The translations under genes and the position numbers were made by a program. Below the pieces are notes generated by a model. It did not search any database. It was not told the DNA's origin and saw nothing but the letters and a program-made list of their open reading frames with translations. This document shows, piece by piece, positions 34,293 to 42,261 of a DNA stretch of 52,315 nucleotides (within the stretch, counting starts at the first letter, position 1; every line of letters begins with the position of its first letter). Source of the stretch: Chloroflexota bacterium (GTDB lineage Bacteria > Chloroflexota > Anaerolineae > Promineifilales > Promineifilaceae); assembly GCA_013112725.1 (NCBI GenBank), contig JABFFZ010000033.1, forward strand, positions 1 to 52,315, read 5' to 3'.

Positions 34293-35975
34293 CTGTCCGG
34301 TGTGGCATTGCAGGATGTAGAGTTGATAGCGGGGGCCGGTGGGGGTATTTTCTAAGCTTAGGGTGAATTCCAGTTCCACCGGTTTGTCATAGATGATTTG
34401 CAGCCGGTTCAGGGCATGGCGCATCAGTTTGATGAACCGGGCATCCTGGGTGAGCCTGTTGAAGGTGAGGACGGCAGCGGGGCCATGGGGTGTGGGCACG
34501 GCCGTGACCCCATAATCCGGCGCACTTTCCATATCGTCCCACACGGCCGTGACTGGGATAATTTCAAACTGGTTTGTTTCCAGATTAATCACTTTGATGG
34601 CTTGTTGGGGGGCCGGCGCCAGACTGCTTTCTGGCTCTGTGGCTGGCTGGCGTGGGCGGCCGAGGGCGATGAGGCATGATTGTTGGCTGAACTCTTTGTT
34701 GATGATACGGTCGGCAAAACCCCACACCAGCCGCAGGCAGCCATCCTCTTTGCGCGCTTCCATTTCCTGGTGGAAAGGGTTTTCGCTCCAGCCGGTACCG
34801 ACGATGGTGGGGAAAAAGTAACGGCCGTGTCGCTCGCCCACCAATGGCTGGATCATAATTGCCATCCGTTCATCATAATCAATCAGCCCATATTTTTCCC
34901 GTTCGCGCATGGCGTTGGGGTCAAAGGTGCTGGCGTAAATGCGACGAATGGCGTTGAGCAAATCGGCCAGATTGTCCGCCGGCATCCCCTGGTTGGGGCA
35001 AAAGATGGTGGCATATTTACCGGCAAAGGCGTAATCCAGGTGATCTTCCAGCAGGGATGAGGAGCGGACAATGAAGGGACGGCCGTGAAACTGCACCAGC
35101 ACCTCCCGCAAATGTTCCACCAAAAAGTCCGGCAGTTTGCCGGCCATACAGGCGGCAACAATTTGGGGATATTGCACCTGCCGTTCCGCGTCGGGCAAAT
35201 ACTTCTGGTTCACAAACCGTTCCAACTTGTTCAGGTACAAGAACTCATAAATCAGTTCAGAACCGATGAAAAACGTATCAGGCACATGCACTAACGAGTG
35301 TAAATCTGGCCCTAACCCTTCCCGGTTAAGCTGCAAAATTTTCCAGGCCAACACCATACCGCTAGCCTTGCCGCCAATTTTGCCGCGCCCAATGAGCCGT
35401 TCATAAACCCAGCGCAGGTCATGGATGGCGAAGACGTTTTTAGCCACAGCTATAAAAGGAAGCTGGTCACTCATCAGCCGCTTGATCAGCACCACCTTGA
35501 TCTCTTCCAGATGGTGTTTGATTTTTTCTTGCTGCGGCGGCGGCAGGGCATCGTAGATGTCACCTTGTTGGAAGAGCAGAGGCCAGGGCGCGACTTCGGG
35601 ATTAAAGGTCAATTCCATTTTATTGGGGGAAACGTGCTGGTTGCGCAGGATGTCTTCTACAATTTGTTCCAGCAAGGAGATGCCCAGATTATTGGCAAAC
35701 AAGGCATCGGTGTGAAAATCACGGATGGCTTCCAGGCGGCGTTGCCAGGTACTTTCATCTTCCTGAGAAAGCGGGTCGCTTAAGCCTTCGCGCCGCTGCG
35801 ATTCGGTAGCCAGATGTTTTACTTCTTGCTCAAAATCAGTTTTAGCGATGATGCCGCGCTGGAATAGTTCTTCGCGCATGCGCAGGCGAATACGGTCACA
35901 CAAAATGGGATACTGCGCCAGTTTGACGTACACGTTAATGGCGGGGGTTGTGCTACGTAAAGGGGCGGTGGGCAT
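34272..35975 (-). CDS. PEP/pyruvate-binding-domain protein (PPDK_N type)
   Basis: The protein is 567 residues from ATG 35975; the frame is open to a TTG at 36017, but that lies in an intergenic repeat. The N-terminal 200 residues are helical and unrecognised. About 205-430 match the pyruvate phosphate dikinase N-terminal ATP-grasp region: LIGRGKIGGKASGMVLAWKIL, FIGSELIYEFL, FIVRSSSLLEDHLDYAFAGKY and MIQPLVGERHGRYFFP. The phosphohistidine and PEP-binding domains of real dikinases are absent, so it is not a complete PEP synthase. Such shortened proteins occur in Chloroflexota with unknown roles; binding and phosphotransfer with ATP are likely. Its neighbours are DUF2277 and a sensor kinase on the same strand. 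Confidence 0.8.
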   Translation of the reverse strand: MPTAPLRSTTPAINVYVKLAQYPILCDRIRLRMREELFQRGIIAKTDFEQEVKHLATESQRREGLSDPLSQEDESTWQRRLEAIRDFHTDALFANNLGISLLEQIVEDILRNQHVSPNKMELTFNPEVAPWPLLFQQGDIYDALPPPQQEKIKHHLEEIKVVLIKRLMSDQLPFIAVAKNVFAIHDLRWVYERLIGRGKIGGKASGMVLAWKILQLNREGLGPDLHSLVHVPDTFFIGSELIYEFLYLNKLERFVNQKYLPDAERQVQYPQIVAACMAGKLPDFLVEHLREVLVQFHGRPFIVRSSSLLEDHLDYAFAGKYATIFCPNQGMPADNLADLLNAIRRIYASTFDPNAMREREKYGLIDYDERMAIMIQPLVGERHGRYFFPTIVGTGWSENPFHQEMEARKEDGCLRLVWGFADRIINKEFSQQSCLIALGRPRQPATEPESSLAPAPQQAIKVINLETNQFEIIPVTAVWDDMESAPDYGVTAVPTPHGPAAVLTFNRLTQDARFIKLMRHALNRLQIIYDKPVELEFTLSLENTPTGPRYQLYILQCHTGQSVIGKR

Positions 35976-36020
35976 GGGTTTGGAGGGGATTGCCAGATTG
36001 GGAGATTGAATCTCCAATCT

Positions 36021-36233
36021 CTAATCTCCAATCTCCTTTCTTTGAACAGCATCCAACAAATTTTTGGTAATAGCGGCAATGTCGGCCACGGCCGTACTAA
36101 ACGCCGCTTCATTGGCCTTGGATGGCTTCTGGTAGCCGGTCACCTTGCGCACAAATTGCAGCGCCGCCGCTTCACATTCTTCAAGGGTGGCGGGGCGCGC
36201 CGGCTGGCGTAGTTTTTTGATATTGCGACACAT
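36021..36233 (-). CDS. DUF2277 family protein
   Basis: The 70-residue protein starts MCRNIKKLR, has PATLEECEAAALQFVRKVTGY, then KPSKANEAAFSTAVADIAA, and ends TKNLLDAVQ. This is the full DUF2277 pattern (MCRNI, the AALQ-VRK-SG helix and the KPSxANE-AF helix). The function is unknown; related proteins are often near DNA-repair or metabolic genes with no consistent theme. It overlaps the end of the upstream kinase gene by 53 bases, so the two are co-translated. The overlap with a repeat just downstream (36003-36040, AATCTCC words) marks the end of the gene pair. Confidence 0.9.
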   Translation of the reverse strand: MCRNIKKLRQPARPATLEECEAAALQFVRKVTGYQKPSKANEAAFSTAVADIAAITKNLLDAVQRKEIGD

Positions 36234-37194
36234 ATTTTTCTCCGGGTAGCGTGAAATAAAACAGACTGCCCTCCCCTGGGATACTTTCCACGCCCACTTC
36301 CCCGCCTAGCTTTTCGATGATGCGATGGACAATGGAAAGTCCCAGGCCATGGCTGTCGTTCCGGCTTTTGTCCAGGCGAGTAAATTCTTTGAACAGCAAA
36401 CGCACTTGCTCTGGGGGGATGCCCGGCCCGTTGTCACGCACCCAAAAACGCACATGATTGTCATTCTGGTAGGCTGCGCCACATTCCAGCCGGGGCGGTT
36501 GGCCGCCATATTTCAGGCCATTGCTCAGGTAATTCAGCCATACTTCCTCAACCCAGGGCGCGTAGCCTACGGCCGTTGGCCATTCGCTTGGGTAACTAAT
36601 CTGGCCGCCGCTTTGCTGGATGAGACCGGCTAATTGGGCTTCGGCGTGAGCTATTAGTTCGTGCATGTTGAGTACGGCCGTTTCCACTTCCTGGCGGTGC
36701 ACCTGAGACAGCAGCAGCAGTTCCCGGATGATGGAGTCCATTTTCTGGCTAGACATTTCAATGTGCCCCACCATTTCCAACGCTTTGGGAGATGTGGTCC
36801 CGTTGAGCTGCCTTTTCAACACTCCGGCATAGCCACGAATAGTAAACAACGGTCCTTTCAAATCATGGGCCACCGTGTGGGCATATGCTTCCAACTCTGC
36901 GTTGTTGATGGCCAGTTCCCGATTCATTTTCAACAGTTCCGCATTTTGCGTTTCCACGATGTGTTGGTAATGCACCACCAGCCGGGCAATGAAGTAAGAG
37001 GGCACGCCGCTGCCCACGATTACAATAGCCATCGCCGGCCGAATGCTGCCCATATTACCGGTGAAATACAGCAGTACGGCCGTGACCACCATCGCCAATG
37101 CCATCGAAATGGCCGTAATCTTCCACGGCCGGTTGATCAATTGAAAGCGTCTAAGTTGGAGTTTGCGCTGCTTTGGGTGTACGTGTTCGATCAT
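36181..37194 (-). CDS. Membrane-anchored histidine kinase
   Basis: The 337-residue sensor kinase has two transmembrane helices (about 25-44 and 53-72) and almost no extracytoplasmic loop. A coiled helix then carries the HisKA phospho-acceptor H110 in TVAHDLKGPLFTIRGYAGVL. An ATPase domain follows with NYLSNGLKYGGQ (N-box), VRDNGPGIP and SRNDSHGLGLSIVHRIIEKLGG. The short periplasmic part suggests it senses a membrane or cytoplasmic signal. No response regulator is adjacent. Its 3' end overlaps the DUF2277 gene. The start ATG 37194 lacks a strong ribosome site. Confidence 0.85.
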   Translation of the reverse strand: MIEHVHPKQRKLQLRRFQLINRPWKITAISMALAMVVTAVLLYFTGNMGSIRPAMAIVIVGSGVPSYFIARLVVHYQHIVETQNAELLKMNRELAINNAELEAYAHTVAHDLKGPLFTIRGYAGVLKRQLNGTTSPKALEMVGHIEMSSQKMDSIIRELLLLSQVHRQEVETAVLNMHELIAHAEAQLAGLIQQSGGQISYPSEWPTAVGYAPWVEEVWLNYLSNGLKYGGQPPRLECGAAYQNDNHVRFWVRDNGPGIPPEQVRLLFKEFTRLDKSRNDSHGLGLSIVHRIIEKLGGEVGVESIPGEGSLFYFTLPGEKYVSQYQKTTPAGAPRHP

Positions 37195-37301
37195 CAGAAC
37201 TGCTCAACTACACAACATTCACAGCCTAATCGTATCACAGCCCGATTGTTTGGGCTATCCCCCTGTGGTAAGCGCAGCAATTCGAAATATGATAAAACCC
37301 G

Positions 37302-37410
37302 GCGATTAAAATCGCAGCTACAAAAGGCAAAGCCCACCTTCGTGGGCTATATACCAGTCGGTGAAGGCCGACTTTGCCTTTTGTTGGTGCAGATTGATCT
37401 GCCGCTGCCA
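37302..37410. repeat. Dispersed intergenic repeat, copy 2
   Basis: It holds the same ordered blocks as 2248-2381: GCGATTAAAATCGC, then GGCAAAGCCCAC/GTGGGCTA hairpin, CCAGTCGG/GGCCGACTTTGCC, GGTGCAGATTGATCTGCCGC. It lacks the extra bases of copy 1. The 37195-37446 gap between minus-strand genes otherwise shows nothing. Confidence 0.75.
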
Positions 37411-37446
37411 GCGAAATCCTGTTGAGCCAATGTCTTTTGCGGCCGG

Positions 37447-39786
37447 CTAATGGGAAACAATAACGGCCGTAGCCGGTTCCTCCAATATCTCTACTTCATG
37501 CTTCGAGCGGCTGATGGCCCACCACAAAGAGAACAGCAGCAACCCAACCACCACAACCATACCCAGGCTCAGCCCATGATAGCGCACAATAATTGGCGCA
37601 ATAATCAAACTAATGATATTGACCACCTTAATCATCGGATTGAGGGCCGGGCCGGCCGTATCTTTGAGCGGATCACCCACCGTATCCCCCACCACACTCG
37701 CCTTGTGCCGCTCCGACCCTTTGCCCGTGCCCGCGGCCAGATTACGCGGCTCATCCTCAATGGTCTTCTTGGCATTGTCCCATGCCCCGCCCGCATTCGA
37801 CATGAAAACTGCTAACAACTGCCCGGAGAGAATGATACCGGCCAGAAAGCCGCCTGGCGCCTCCACGTTCAGTATCAGGCCAACAGCCACGGGTGTCACC
37901 ATCGCAATTGTGGCCAGGTTGATGAGATCACGCTGCGCCGCGGCGGTGGAAATGGTCACCGCCCGTGCGTAATCAGGTTTCACCGTGCCCTCCAGGATGC
38001 CAGGGATGCGGAACTGGCGCCGCACTTCGGCCACCATTTGCCCCGCCGCCCGGCTGACTGCTTTAATTGCCAGTGAGGAGAAAAGCCAGGGCAAAGCGCC
38101 GCCCAATAAAAAGCCCACAAAAACGACCGGTTCCGATATACGGATGCCCCCGGCCAATGCCGTGGGTTCAATACGGGTGACGTCGGTAATAAAGGAGCCA
38201 AAAAGGGCCACGGCCGCGATGACCGCCGAGCCGATAGCAATACCTTTGGTGATTGCCTTGGTGGTATTGCCCACCGCGTCCAGGTCGGCCATGATCTGGC
38301 GCGCGTTCTCATCCAGGCCGGCTATCTCGCCGATACCGTTGGCATTGTCAGAAATAGGGCCAAAAGAGTCCATGGCCACGTTATTGCCGGTCAGGGTCAA
38401 CATGCCAATGCCGGTCAGGGCCACGCCATACAGCACAAAGACCATCTGCACGGCAGCGGCCGTAAATGCCGAACCGTTGTCAATATACTGCTGCACCGGC
38501 ACCCCGGCATAAAGCAGAATGGCGGCGCCAATGGTCAGGGCAATGACGGCCACAGACCAGACGCTAGATTCATACCCCACACTCAGACCGGACAGGATGG
38601 TGGTGGCCGGGCCGCTGCGTGTGCTTTCCTGGATTTCTTTGACCGGCGCACTGTGGATGCCGGTGAAATAATCGGTCAGGCGATCAATGACGATAGCCAG
38701 GGCCACACCGACGGTGGTGGAGAGAAATGGCCGCCACCAGCCCCCCGGTACGTCGCGCATATAAAAGAAGGCGACAATGCCAAACAAAACGACGGAGATG
38801 GCGGCCGAGGTTAGAAAGCCACGAAAGATAGCGGCCATGGCGGCTTTGCTTCCGCCCGCCAGCCCTTTTACCAGGTACGTGCCGACGATGGAGGCCAGCA
38901 CGCCAATCCCGCGCACCAGCAGCGGAAACAGAATCCACTCGATATGGCCGGTGATGGCCGTCAGGGCCAGGCCCAAAATCAGGGCAGAGACAATGGTCAC
39001 TTCGTAAGACTCGAAGATGTCTGCGGCCATACCGGCGCAGTCGCCCACATTGTCACCCACCAGGTCGGCAATAACGGCCGCATTGCGGGGATCATCTTCC
39101 GGCATGTCTCGCTCTACCTTGCCTACCAGGTCAGCGCCTACGTCTGCCGCTTTGGTGAAGATGCCGCCGCCCACCCGCATAAACAAGGCCATCAATGTGC
39201 CGCCAAAACCAAAACCAAGCAGGGCGTCCGGCGCGGCCTTGGCAAAGATGATAAAGATGGTAGTACCTCCTAACAGACCCAGGCCGTCGGTCAACATGCC
39301 CGTAATGGTGCTGGTGCGGTAGGCGATGCGCAGGGCGTCGCTGAAACTGTGGCGGGCCGCCGAGGCCACGCGCACGTTACCCTGCATGGCCATGCGCATC
39401 CCAATTTGCCCCACCAGTAATGAGAAGCCGGCGCCCATGATGAAGGCTACGGCCCGGCCGGCGCCGACCACTAAGCGGATGGTGTCCTCGCTCTGCCCTT
39501 CAAACCGCTCCAGGGCTTCGGCGCTGGGGGGCACAATGTAGACGCTGAGAAAGAGGGCAACGGTCAATACCGCAATGAAGGGTAATATGGTACGCAACTG
39601 GCGATTGAGATAAGCATCGGCCCCCTGACGGATTGCTTCCCACACCACCAGCATTTCTGGTGTGCCCTTGTCGGCGCGTAATATCTGGCGGCGCAGGAAA
39701 ACGGCGTAGACAAGGCCTAAGATGGAGACGCCAAGCACGGCTCACACCGCGATTGTTTCAAATTGAGTTAAATCCATCGTACTCAT
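37447..39786 (-). CDS. hppA: Membrane-bound H+-pumping pyrophosphatase, K+-independent type, with an in-frame TGA at codon 15
   Basis: This about 779-residue integral membrane enzyme hydrolyses pyrophosphate and pumps protons. The catalytic motifs are GGGIFTKAADVGADLVGKVE, DDPRNAAVIADLVGDNVGDCAGMAAD, and GGAWDNAKKTIED; about 16 membrane helices are visible. GNTTKAITKG carries Lys where K+-dependent enzymes have Ala, so the K+-independent class is predicted. The best start is ATG 39786, six to eight bases after GAGGAG. It reads MSTMDLTQFETIAV, then TGA (39744-39742), then AVLGVSILGLVYAVFL. In relatives the first helix reads ...WAVL..., so TGA stands at a Trp position. Without decoding, translation could only restart at GTG 39738, losing half the first helix. 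Confidence 0.9.
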
Positions 39787-39810
39787 GAGTGATCTCCTCT
39801 CAAAATAAAG

Positions 39811-39900
39811 TAATCGTTCAGACCTGACAGGCTTTTTCTCGTTCAACTTGAAACCATTCGGGCCAAAAACCAGTCAGGTCTCTTGAGGAACTGAACACTT
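39811..39900. repeat. Hairpin element, copy C
   Basis: CGTTCAGACCTGACAGGCTTTTT on the left pairs with AAAAACCAGTCAGGTCTCTTGAGGAACTGAAC on the right. Compared with copy B (8967-9058), the inner stem reads ACCTGACAGG/CCAGTCAGGT instead of ACTTGACAAG/CTTGTCAAGT: both sides changed together, keeping pairing. It lies in the promoter region of hppA and the 3' flank of the next minus-strand gene. Confidence 0.75.
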
Positions 39901-39902
39901 GC

Positions 39903-39932
39903 AAAAAAAAAGCCGGAATAGTTCTTCCGGCT
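39903..39932 (-). terminator. Rho-independent terminator of the unknown gene at 39948-40718
   Basis: On the minus strand AGCCGGAA pairs with TTCCGGCT around GAACTA and is followed by eight or nine T. It starts 16 bases after the stop codon at 39948. Confidence 0.9.
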
Positions 39933-39947
39933 GACTTCAGATTGTTC

Positions 39948-40718
39948 TTACATGGATGTATTGGCCGACTGCCACCACCGGTAATACTTATTGCGCAGTT
40001 CATCGAGTGAGGGCAAGGGGAAGTAGACTAATTTATCGGCGTTGCCGATGAAAATGCCATTTTTGATGGTGCGATAGGGAAATTCGATGGCCTGGACGCG
40101 GTTGACCATCTTGGTATGAATGTGTTTTGTTCTGATTTCCACCAGGCATTCGCGCAGGTGGTGAATGTTGGCGTAGGGTAAATCTTCTACTGCTCCTGAT
40201 TCGGGATTGTGGGCCAGTTGACCTAACTGTAACTCTACGAAGGCAATGGCCGGTATATGAATCATGCTTTCGGGGTCTTTGATCAGGAAGTCGTAGAAAT
40301 CAAGGGGGTTGGCCGTGCTGACGACTAAGGGTGTCACCGGCGCAATTTCCTGGTACATATGCAAGCCGGGGGTATGTTCTGGATAATCAAAGGATGGTTC
40401 CAGGGCTAAGGATTGGCCGTAGGCGGTCACCAGATGCAGGCGCTGCATGGCGGCGATGGGCACATGTTCCAGAACGCGGTAGGTGGCAATGTAAACGGAT
40501 CGTTTGGGTGAGCCATCGGCATGGGGGACGCAACGGGCCAGCCCTTCGTCAATGCGGAAAAAATCGTGGCGAAAGGTGGGGTCTAGTTCGATGAACATGG
40601 CTTCACCGTGTCGCTTTTTGGTGGTGCCCACGGTGTAGTAGGTGCTAAACTCTTCTGGCGACAGCATGGAGGCAATCAATGCTTCGGGGGTGAGGGATAA
40701 GTATAAGTGGATAGTCAT
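39948..40718 (-). CDS. Conserved-looking protein of unknown function
   Basis: I do not recognise this 256-residue protein. It starts MTIHLYLSLTPEALIASMLS and contains PEEFSTYYTVGTTKKRHGEA, then FFRIDEGLARCVPHADGSPK, RSVYIATYRVLEHVPIAAM, IHIPAIAFVELQLGQLA and a C-terminal KLVYFPLPSLDELRNKYYRW. The regular alternation of strands and short helices suggests a single soluble alpha/beta domain. It has no signal peptide or membrane helix. A short gene-specific promoter region and its own terminator suggest a single-gene transcript. It has no ACGGCCGT copies, unlike most neighbours of its size. Confidence 0.75.
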   Translation of the reverse strand: MTIHLYLSLTPEALIASMLSPEEFSTYYTVGTTKKRHGEAMFIELDPTFRHDFFRIDEGLARCVPHADGSPKRSVYIATYRVLEHVPIAAMQRLHLVTAYGQSLALEPSFDYPEHTPGLHMYQEIAPVTPLVVSTANPLDFYDFLIKDPESMIHIPAIAFVELQLGQLAHNPESGAVEDLPYANIHHLRECLVEIRTKHIHTKMVNRVQAIEFPYRTIKNGIFIGNADKLVYFPLPSLDELRNKYYRWWQSANTSM

Positions 40719-41033
40719 CTATCGTACTCCTTCTTGAAAGGGATGTAGAGTCAACGCCACAAACCGGCCAGGACAACTTTTTCCTGATGAATGAAGCTGA
40801 TAGAGACAGTTGTGGTATGCTTCAATAGGCCATTATAGGCAATGGGGTGGGGCTGTCTAATGACATTCCTCATCCTATTTTCAAACGTATATCAACCAAC
40901 CCCGGCTCTTTGGGATTTCGTGGGGTTTGGCGTGAGGCGTGAGGCGTGAAACGTGAAACGTGATGTTTCTCTGGTCACGTTTCACGTTTCACGGGTTGTC
41001 AACTCCCTGAATTCCTGAAGCCCCCAAAACCGT
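40719..41033. other. Intergenic region with a perfect 19-bp hairpin
   Basis: It contains CGTGAAACGTGAAACGTGA (40945-40963) paired perfectly over 19 bp with its complement (40975-40993), preceded by GTGAGGCGTGAGGCGTG words. The remainder shows no gene. It could end transcription of the minus-strand gene that stops at 41034. Confidence 0.7.
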
Positions 41034-41747
41034 TTAGCCGTCCAGCCCCAATAGTTCGCGCAGGTTTTGTTGGTTGGTGGGGTCGGCGTCTTTGATGGCG
41101 AGGCTGGAGAGTTGGCGGGCACGGCCGTACCACCCCCGCAGCGCCTCCATATCTGCCTGATATTGGGCGCTGGCCTCCTGGTAATCTTGAATGGTGTCTT
41201 GCTGGTTTGTGTCTGCATCGGCAAATGCTTCCACCAGGGCGGCTGCGGCTGTTATCCGCGTGCTGCCCCAACCTGCCGCTGCCAGTTCTGCCACTTGCGC
41301 CGCATCCAGTTTTGTCACATTGGTCACCAACTGCCGCCAACGACTGATCACTTCTGCCGTTGCCTGGGGGAGTGATACAGCCTGCTGTTTGCTTTCCCCC
41401 GTTTCAGGATCAATTACTGTTTCATACTGTGTTTGCAGCCCCAGAGACGTTAGCGTTGGTTCATCATCGGCAAAGAGCAGCCGCGCTGTTTCTGACAGGC
41501 TGACCATCTCTTTCTGGGCCGCCTGGCGGGCGTTTTTCTCGGCGCGGGTGGCGCTTTTCTGCGCTGCGAGCAGTTCTTTTGTATATGCCTGTCCGGTCTT
41601 GACGGCATTGACCAACGTTTGCCCATCGCTAAGGGCGGCGGGCGCATAGCCCACGCCGGCAATGACGGCCTGCGCCTCTGGTTTGGCGCCATTGGTGATG
41701 AAAATTTCGGCCTGTCTTGTCAGTTGTGAATGTTTCAAGCGTCCCAT
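41034..41747 (-). CDS. Helical protein of unknown function
   Basis: The 237-residue protein consists almost wholly of predicted helices. It is rich in Ala, Gln and Glu, with long heptad-like stretches (about 50-90: AVKTGQAYTKELLAAQK, SATRAEKNARQAAQKEM). It has no signal peptide, transmembrane segment or catalytic motif. The middle has a short strand-like insert (LQTQYETVIDPETGESKQQ). The C-terminus ends NLRELLGLDG. Size and composition recall phage- or sheath-associated coiled-coil proteins, but nothing specific can be claimed. The start ATG 41747 is preceded by GGGAG. It stands alone between two repeat-rich gaps. Confidence 0.6.
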   Translation of the reverse strand: MGRLKHSQLTRQAEIFITNGAKPEAQAVIAGVGYAPAALSDGQTLVNAVKTGQAYTKELLAAQKSATRAEKNARQAAQKEMVSLSETARLLFADDEPTLTSLGLQTQYETVIDPETGESKQQAVSLPQATAEVISRWRQLVTNVTKLDAAQVAELAAAGWGSTRITAAAALVEAFADADTNQQDTIQDYQEASAQYQADMEALRGWYGRARQLSSLAIKDADPTNQQNLRELLGLDG

Positions 41748-41933
41748 GTTTAATCTCCCTTGTGATGTGATAAAAGTTTGAGATAAGTTGGCGCGGTCTG
41801 GAAACCGGCTGCGGCACAGTATAACAGAAATGATAGGGTCTGGAACGAATAATTTTGATGGTTACTTTCCGAACTTACCAGCAATAATTACCATCAACTG
41901 CTGATTTCTGGCTTTTTGATGGTGATCCCCACT

Positions 41934-42101
41934 GTGCAGAGGGCAAAACGGCCGGTGCATGGCACAAAACGGCCGGTGCATGGCGCAAAACGGCCGGTGC
42001 GGAGAGCAGATTAGTTGGTGCATGACACAAAATGGCTTGTGCAGAGGGCAAAATGGCCGGTGCATGGCATAAAACGGCTGGTGCAGGGGGTAGAATGGCT
42101 G
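41934..42101. repeat. Eight tandem 21-bp repeats
   Basis: Each unit starts GTGC and has the form GTGCATGGCACAAAACGGCCG; eight units (41934, 41955 ... 42081) follow without gaps. Unit 4 (41997) is strongly diverged; the others differ at a few sites. Since 21 is divisible by three, the minus strand reads a heptapeptide repeat (HRPFCAM-like). There are no spacers, so it is not a CRISPR. Confidence 0.85.
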
Positions 42102-42249
42102 GTTGGGGGTGAGACGGCGCGGAGACCAGGCGGCAAGTTTTACCCAGATGGAATCCGCGCCGTCCTACCCCTACGATAATTTGATTGCAAATTGAGAATT
42201 GTTGGGGACTTGAATACCTGAATACTTAAACACTTAAACACATAAGCAC

Positions 42250-42255
42250 TATAAT
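42250..42255 (+). promoter_or_regulatory. -10 box next to the start of the amidohydrolase gene
   Basis: A perfect TATAAT ends six bases before ATG 42262, so a transcript starting from it would be leaderless. The -35 region is made of the TTAAACAC repeat words and is not convincing. Confidence 0.45.
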
Positions 42256-42261
42256 ACCGCC

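Larger units (their letters stand above)
41748..42261. other. Repeat-rich intergenic region
   Basis: It comprises AT-rich DNA (41748-41933), the 21-bp array (41934-42101), a 100-base GC-rich stretch and ACTTAAACAC-type words (about 42216-42247). A 67-residue open frame across the array (42065-41862, minus strand) is a direct product of the 21-base period. Confidence 0.6.

Noticed and set aside
39500..39745. 81-residue minus-strand open frame at the start of hppA
   Set aside because: It runs in a different frame from the pyrophosphatase and has no recognisable features.
41862..42065. 67-residue minus-strand gene across the 21-bp repeats
   Set aside because: The frame follows automatically from a period divisible by three and there is no ribosome site. 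Kept as a question in the findings, not as a gene.
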